A stretch of DNA of 8,902 bases from DATLEX01 sp035525045 (lineage in GTDB: Bacteria; Acidobacteriota; Thermoanaerobaculia; Gp7-AA8): NCBI GenBank assembly GCA_035525045.1, contig DATLEX010000157.1, positions 1-8,902 of the forward strand, given 5' to 3'. The position numbers and the translations under genes were made by a program. Of the stretch, positions 4,886-8,902 are shown one piece after another. Below the pieces are notes generated by a model that saw nothing but the letters and a program-made list of their open reading frames with translations, made no database searches and had not been told where the DNA came from. Within the stretch, counting starts at the first letter, position 1. Each line of letters opens with the position of its first letter.

Positions 4886-5980
4886 ATGCGCCACCGCTAC
4901 AGCTACCTCGATCCCGACCTCATCCGGCAGATCCTCGCCGAGATGGGCCTCCGCCGGCTCTTCAATCACCTTCTGCTGCAGACGGGGGGTGACGTGGAGG
5001 AGGCGATGCGCTGGATGCGTGCGCTGCAGGAACGGGGGCTCATCGATCCGGACGTCGACCTCGAGGCGTTCTTCGCCAGGCTGGCCGAAGAGAACGTCAT
5101 CGGGCAGGACGCGAACGGCAACCTGGTCCTGGCCGCGGGAGGGGAGCGGCAGATCCGCCGCGACGCCCTCGACGAGATCTTCGGCGGCCTCGACAAGTCC
5201 GCCGCCGGCTACCACTCGGTGGCCAACGCGGGGCAGGGGAGCGAGCGGCTCACCGAGACGCGACCGTACCAGTTCGGCGACGACCCGATGTCGCTCGATT
5301 CGGTGCGCACGCTGCAGAACGCCATGAAACACAGCGATCCGGCGGACCCGATCACACTCAGCGAGGACGACCTGGAAGTCTTCGAGACCGAGCACAACTC
5401 GAGCTGCGCCACCGTGGTCATGATCGACATCTCGCACTCCATGACCCTCTACGGGGAGGACCGCATCACCCCGGCTAAGAAGGTGGCCCTGGCGCTGACG
5501 GAGCTGATCCTCACCAAGTACCCGAAGGACTCGATCGACGTGCTGCTCTTCGGCGACGACGCCGTCGAGGTCCCGATCTCCGAGATCCCTTACGTCAAGG
5601 TCGGGCCGTATCACACGAATACGAAGGCAGGGCTGGAGCTGGCGCAGCGGATCCTCCGCCGGCGGAAGCACAACAACAAGCAGATCTTCATGATCACCGA
5701 CGGCAAGCCCTCCGCGCTCGACGAAGGGGGGCACCTCTACACGAACTCGTTCGGCCTGGACATGAAGATCGTGAACCGCACCCTGGAGGAAGCGGACCGC
5801 TGCCGGCGCGCCGGGATCCCCATCACCACGTTCATGCTGGCCACCGATCCGCTCCTGGTGAACTTCGTCGAGCAGCTTTCGAAGATCAACCGCGGCCGGG
5901 CCTTCTACTCCTCCCCCGACCGTCTCGGCGAATACATCCTGGCCGACTACATCCGCAACCGCCGCAAGTTCGTGCACTGA
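4886..5980 (+). CDS. VWA-domain protein (ChlD-like), likely partner of the AAA+ ATPase
   Basis: The 364-residue protein has a helical N-terminal region (1-170) and a von Willebrand factor A domain (about 175-350). The metal-ion-dependent adhesion site is intact: DISHS with D181, S183 and S185, a threonine in the HTNTKAG segment (T244 or T246), and D272 in FMITDGKPSA. In magnesium chelatase, cobalt chelatase and MoxR/VWA systems, a protein like this binds Mg2+ through this site and couples a substrate to an AAA+ ring. The AAA+ gene at 855-2459 is the obvious candidate partner, although two genes and a repeat element lie between them. No signal peptide or membrane segment is seen, so it is probably cytoplasmic. 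The start MRHRYSYLDPDLI fits the family as I know it. No ribosome binding site precedes it, because the GGTTAAC array ends 4 nt upstream. Confidence 0.9.
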   Translation: MRHRYSYLDPDLIRQILAEMGLRRLFNHLLLQTGGDVEEAMRWMRALQERGLIDPDVDLEAFFARLAEENVIGQDANGNLVLAAGGERQIRRDALDEIFGGLDKSAAGYHSVANAGQGSERLTETRPYQFGDDPMSLDSVRTLQNAMKHSDPADPITLSEDDLEVFETEHNSSCATVVMIDISHSMTLYGEDRITPAKKVALALTELILTKYPKDSIDVLLFGDDAVEVPISEIPYVKVGPYHTNTKAGLELAQRILRRRKHNNKQIFMITDGKPSALDEGGHLYTNSFGLDMKIVNRTLEEADRCRRAGIPITTFMLATDPLLVNFVEQLSKINRGRAFYSSPDRLGEYILADYIRNRRKFVH

Positions 5981-5982
5981 GG

Positions 5983-7668
5983 ATGCGGCAGGAATCGACC
6001 TCCCGCGCCGGTCTGTTCTGCCGGTCGATGCGCGCTCTCCTCGCCCTCGTTCTGCTTGCTCCCGCGGCCCTGGCGAACGACTCCAGCTACACGACGATCC
6101 AGTCGGGATCGACGGCCACGCCGGTTCACGATCGCGGCATCCGCGGAGAAGGGCAGATCATCGCCGTCCTCGATACCGGCGCCGACTGGACGAGCTGCTA
6201 CTTCGCCGAGGCCGACGGCTCCCGGCCGCCGGTCAACACCGGGACGCAGTTGGGGGGGCTGGAGTGGCGGAACATCGACCTCTCGCGCCGGAAGATCGTC
6301 GCCTACAACTTTCTCTTCTCCTGCGATCAGTTCCCCTACAGCAGCGGATGTGACGATCCGGACGCCGCCGATGCCTGGGACAACCACGGACACGGCACGC
6401 ACGCCGCCGGTGCCGCCGCCGCAGACAAGGGGACGCCGCTCGTCCACGACGAGGGCGACGCCGTCGCGCCGGGGGCGAAGCTCGTCATCCAGGACGGCGG
6501 ATACACCGGCGGCGACGCCTGCTCGCACCGCCCCGGATTCGGCTGCCCCGTCTTCATCACCCCGATCCTCGACCAGGCTTACCGGCAGGGTGCGCGCATT
6601 CATTCGAACTCATGGGGAGACCGGCAGGGTTTCGCCGACTCTCCTCCCACCGCGAACTACTCGCAGTCCGCCTACGACGTCGACGCCTTCGTCTGGAACC
6701 ACCCCGACATGCTCCTGGTCTTCAACACGGGCAACTACCCCGGTCCCGATTTCCGCCCCGGTGCGCTCCCGCCGGAGAGCACCGTATCGGCGCCAGGATC
6801 GGCGAAGAACACGCTGCAGGTCGGCGGGACGCGCGGATATTCCGGCCAGAAGGACGACGTACTCGCGGATTTCAGCGCCATCGGCCCGACGCGCGACGGG
6901 CGGATCAAGCCGGACGTGGTCGGGCCGGCTTACGTCTCCGCCGCGCATCCCGGCTCCTGCCTGGCCACTGAACAGGAAGGCACCTCCTGGGCGGCGCCGA
7001 CGATCGCCGGCGCCGCGGCCCTGGTCCGGCAGTACTACATGGAGGGGTTCTATCCCGGCGGCGCCGGCAATCCGGTCAACCGCCGCAATCCGAGCGCGGC
7101 GCTCCTGAAGGCGACGATCATCGCCGCCGCGCGCCACGTCCCCGGACGCGTCACGCGCTCGAGCCTCTACGACACCGAGCCCGTCCCCTCCTACGAGCAG
7201 GGATTCGGGTTCCCGGTCCTCGACGACGCGCTCTACTTCGCGGGCGACCGGCGGCGGCTTCGCGTCTACGATGTCCAGTCCCTCCACGGGCTCCAGGAAG
7301 GGGAGGGGGTGGCCACCACGCTCGAGGTCCGCGCCGGGAGCGAGCTGAAGGCGGTCCTGGTCTGGACCGATCCTCCGGGACGGGTGGCTGGGATCGGCGA
7401 CGCCACGCCGCAGCTCGTCAACGACCTCGACCTTCTGCTGATCACACCGCAGGGGACGCCGATCCACGGCAACGACCGGCTGCATCCCGGCCAGCCCGAC
7501 CGGCTGAACAACGTCGAAGCGATCACCATCGAGAGCCCGGAGGAGGGAAGGTATTCGATCGCCGTCTCCGCTGCCCGGATCGGGCAGGGGACACGGCAGG
7601 GCTACGCGCTCGTGATCACCGGCGACTTCGCCGAGCCGCTCCCCCGCCGCCGCGCCGCCGGCCGCTGA
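5983..7668 (+). CDS. Secreted subtilisin-like serine peptidase (S8, Kp43-like)
   Basis: This 561-residue enzyme is an exported serine endopeptidase. Counting from ATG 5983, the signal hydrophobic stretch is ALLALVLLAPAALA, probably cleaved after LA at about residue 31. A second ATG at 6028 (M16) would give a textbook signal peptide, MRALLALVLLAPAALA, and may be the true start; ATG 5983 lies 2 nt after the VWA stop, which would suit translational coupling. The catalytic triad is complete: D64 in AVLDTGAD, H137 in HGHGTHAAG, S335 in EGTSWAAP. N251 in FNTGN is the oxyanion-hole residue. A C-terminal beta-barrel domain (about 425-550) has LVWTDPPG, VNDLDLLLITPQG and NNVE, the pattern of Kp43-type subtilases. 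No inhibitor I9-type propeptide is visible between the signal and catalytic domains. Six cysteines (72, 114, 123, 180, 188, 326) could form disulfides in the mature enzyme. Confidence 0.93.
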   Translation: MRQESTSRAGLFCRSMRALLALVLLAPAALANDSSYTTIQSGSTATPVHDRGIRGEGQIIAVLDTGADWTSCYFAEADGSRPPVNTGTQLGGLEWRNIDLSRRKIVAYNFLFSCDQFPYSSGCDDPDAADAWDNHGHGTHAAGAAAADKGTPLVHDEGDAVAPGAKLVIQDGGYTGGDACSHRPGFGCPVFITPILDQAYRQGARIHSNSWGDRQGFADSPPTANYSQSAYDVDAFVWNHPDMLLVFNTGNYPGPDFRPGALPPESTVSAPGSAKNTLQVGGTRGYSGQKDDVLADFSAIGPTRDGRIKPDVVGPAYVSAAHPGSCLATEQEGTSWAAPTIAGAAALVRQYYMEGFYPGGAGNPVNRRNPSAALLKATIIAAARHVPGRVTRSSLYDTEPVPSYEQGFGFPVLDDALYFAGDRRRLRVYDVQSLHGLQEGEGVATTLEVRAGSELKAVLVWTDPPGRVAGIGDATPQLVNDLDLLLITPQGTPIHGNDRLHPGQPDRLNNVEAITIESPEEGRYSIAVSAARIGQGTRQGYALVITGDFAEPLPRRRAAGR

Positions 7669-7676
7669 GCGGCTGC

Positions 7677-7682
7677 TATCAT
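7677..7682 (+). promoter_or_regulatory. Putative -10 box (TATCAT) of serS, leaderless arrangement
   Basis: TATCAT fits TANNNT and ends 9 nt before ATG 7692, predicting a transcription start 2-4 nt before the start codon. No Shine-Dalgarno sequence is present in the 23-bp gap after the S8 peptidase gene. Confidence 0.5.
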
Positions 7683-7691
7683 CGCCCGCCA

Positions 7692-8902
7692 ATGCTCGCT
7701 CGTGAGTACCTCCGCGAACATGCGGACGAATACCGGACTGCTCTGAAGAACCGCGGCTGGAGCGGCGATCTCGACCGCTTCCCCGATCTCGACGCCGAAC
7801 GGCGCCGGGTCATCGTCGAGGTCGAGTCGCTGAAGAACCGGCGCAACGCGGCTTCGCAGGAAATCGCCACGCTCAAGAAGAACAAGCAGGACGCCGGCGC
7901 GCAGGTCGAGGCCATGAAGCGCGTCGGGGAGAAGATCAAGGTCCTCGACGCCCGGCTGGCGGAGATCGAGGACGAGCTGCAGGGCCTCGAGCTCTCCTTT
8001 CCGAACGTTCCCCACCCCTCCGTCCCGGTCGGGCCGGACGAGTCGGCCAATCGCCTCGAGCGCACCTGGGGCGAGAAACCGCGCTTCCAGTTCACCCCCC
8101 GCCCTCACTGGGAGATCGGCGAGTCCCTCGGCATCCTCGATTTCGACCGGGCTGCGAAGATCACCGGAGCGCGCTTCACCGTTCTGTTCGGGGCCGCCGC
8201 GAAGCTGAGCCGGGCCCTGATGGCGCTGATGCTCGATCTCCACGAGGACCAGGGATACCGCGAGGTCCTTCCTCCCTTCATCGTCAACGCGGAGTCGCTG
8301 CGCGGCACGGGCCAGCTGCCGAAGTTCGGCGACGATCTCTTCAAGCTGGAGGGGAAGGAGTACTACCTGGTGCCGACGGCGGAGGTGCCCGTGACGAACC
8401 TCCACCGCCACGAGTTCCTCGAGGCGGAGCGGCTTCCGCTGCGGTACACGGCATACACGCCCTGCTTCCGCGCCGAAGCCGGCGCGGCGGGAAAGGACAC
8501 GCGCGGCCTGATCCGCCAGCACCAGTTCGAGAAGGTCGAGCTGGTGAAGTTCACCATGCCCGAGCAGTCGTGGGACGAGCTCGAGACGCTCACCACCGAC
8601 GCCGAGGCCGTGCTGCAGGCTCTCGGCCTCCACTATCGCGTGGTCACGCTCTCCACGGGCGACATGAGCTTCGCCTCGGCCAAGACCTACGACATCGAAG
8701 TGTGGCTGCCGGGCCAGGAGACCTTCCGCGAGATCTCCTCCTGCTCGAACTTCACCGACTTCCAGGCGCGGCGCGCCGCGATTCGCTACCGGACGGCGGA
8801 CAGCAGGACCGGCTTCGTGCACACGCTGAACGGGTCGGGGCTCCCGCTCGGCCGGACGCTGGTGGCGGTGCTCGAGAATTACCAGCAGGCGGATGGGTCG
8901 GT
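7692..8902 (+). CDS. serS: Seryl-tRNA synthetase, partial (last residues beyond window)
   Basis: SerS charges tRNA-Ser (and tRNA-Sec where present) with serine using ATP. The window holds 403 codons and no stop; roughly 15 C-terminal residues are missing, judging from the usual length near 420. The N-terminus MLAREYLREHADEYRTAL is the standard first helix. Residues about 35-105 form the charged antiparallel coiled-coil arm that binds the long variable arm of tRNA-Ser. The class II core follows: a motif 1 region around MLDLHEDQGYREVLPPF, the serine-binding VPTAEVP, motif 2 with F259, R260 and E262 followed by GLIRQHQFEKVE, and motif 3 GLPLGRTLVAVLENYQ with R388. All key residues are present. 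Upstream it is separated from the S8 peptidase gene by 23 bp and seems to have its own promoter. Confidence 0.97.
   Translation, partial: MLAREYLREHADEYRTALKNRGWSGDLDRFPDLDAERRRVIVEVESLKNRRNAASQEIATLKKNKQDAGAQVEAMKRVGEKIKVLDARLAEIEDELQGLELSFPNVPHPSVPVGPDESANRLERTWGEKPRFQFTPRPHWEIGESLGILDFDRAAKITGARFTVLFGAAAKLSRALMALMLDLHEDQGYREVLPPFIVNAESLRGTGQLPKFGDDLFKLEGKEYYLVPTAEVPVTNLHRHEFLEAERLPLRYTAYTPCFRAEAGAAGKDTRGLIRQHQFEKVELVKFTMPEQSWDELETLTTDAEAVLQALGLHYRVVTLSTGDMSFASAKTYDIEVWLPGQETFREISSCSNFTDFQARRAAIRYRTADSRTGFVHTLNGSGLPLGRTLVAVLENYQQADGS

Noticed and set aside
7659..7675. Hairpin over the S8 peptidase stop codon (GCCGC-TGA-GCGGC) as terminator
   Set aside because: The stem is short, there is no T-tract, and such dyads are common by chance in this GC-rich DNA.
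6610..7692. Minus-strand open frame opposite the S8 peptidase
   Set aside because: No domain features; the opposite strand encodes a peptidase with an intact triad and C-terminal domain.
7602..8822. Minus-strand open frame opposite serS
   Set aside because: Shadow of serS, whose class II motifs are unmistakable on the plus strand.

Overview
The window is a GC-rich bacterial chromosome segment, dense with genes: eight protein genes, no tRNA or complete rRNA gene, and no intergenic gap above about 130 bp. The mixture suggests a free-living, probably soil or environmental bacterium with an Acidobacteriota-like gene repertoire: a leukotriene-A4-hydrolase-type M1 peptidase lipoprotein, a secreted Kp43-type subtilase, and a MoxR-like AAA+/VWA pair. 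The phylum is an inference; no marker here fixes it.

Layout. A truncated response-regulator gene (minus strand, 1-206) diverges from everything else. On the plus strand follow peptidyl-tRNA hydrolase (pth, 245-829), a ChlI/MoxR-like AAA+ ATPase (855-2459), an M1 aminopeptidase lipoprotein whose start overlaps the ATPase stop (2459-4318), a small ribbon-helix-helix/TPR protein (4341-4760), an unusual repeat element (4749-4882), a VWA-domain protein that is the likely partner of the AAA+ ATPase (4886-5980), a secreted S8 peptidase (5983-7668), and seryl-tRNA synthetase (serS, 7692 onward, cut by the window end).

How they fit. pth and serS are housekeeping translation genes flanking a block of five. 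In that block the AAA+ and VWA proteins probably form a chelatase/chaperone-like ATPase machine, and the M1 and S8 enzymes act outside the cytoplasm on peptides and proteins. The AAA+ and VWA genes are separated by the M1 peptidase, the RHH/TPR gene and the repeat element.

Two non-coding signals stand out. First, four plus-strand genes (pth, AAA+, RHH/TPR, serS) carry a TANNNT hexamer ending 7-9 nt before the ATG, with no Shine-Dalgarno sequence at usable spacing (the one purine run, before the RHH/TPR gene, lies upstream of the hexamer), which points to leaderless transcription. Second, the 126-bp gap between the RHH/TPR and VWA genes is almost filled by tandem GTTAACC heptamers (four direct, three inverted) that form a perfect 24-bp inverted repeat. 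It encloses an 80-nt, 44% GC insert that resembles the 3' end of 23S rRNA. The repeat supplies the last codons and stop of the upstream gene and ends 4 nt before the downstream ATG. It is the best candidate here for an undescribed dispersed element.
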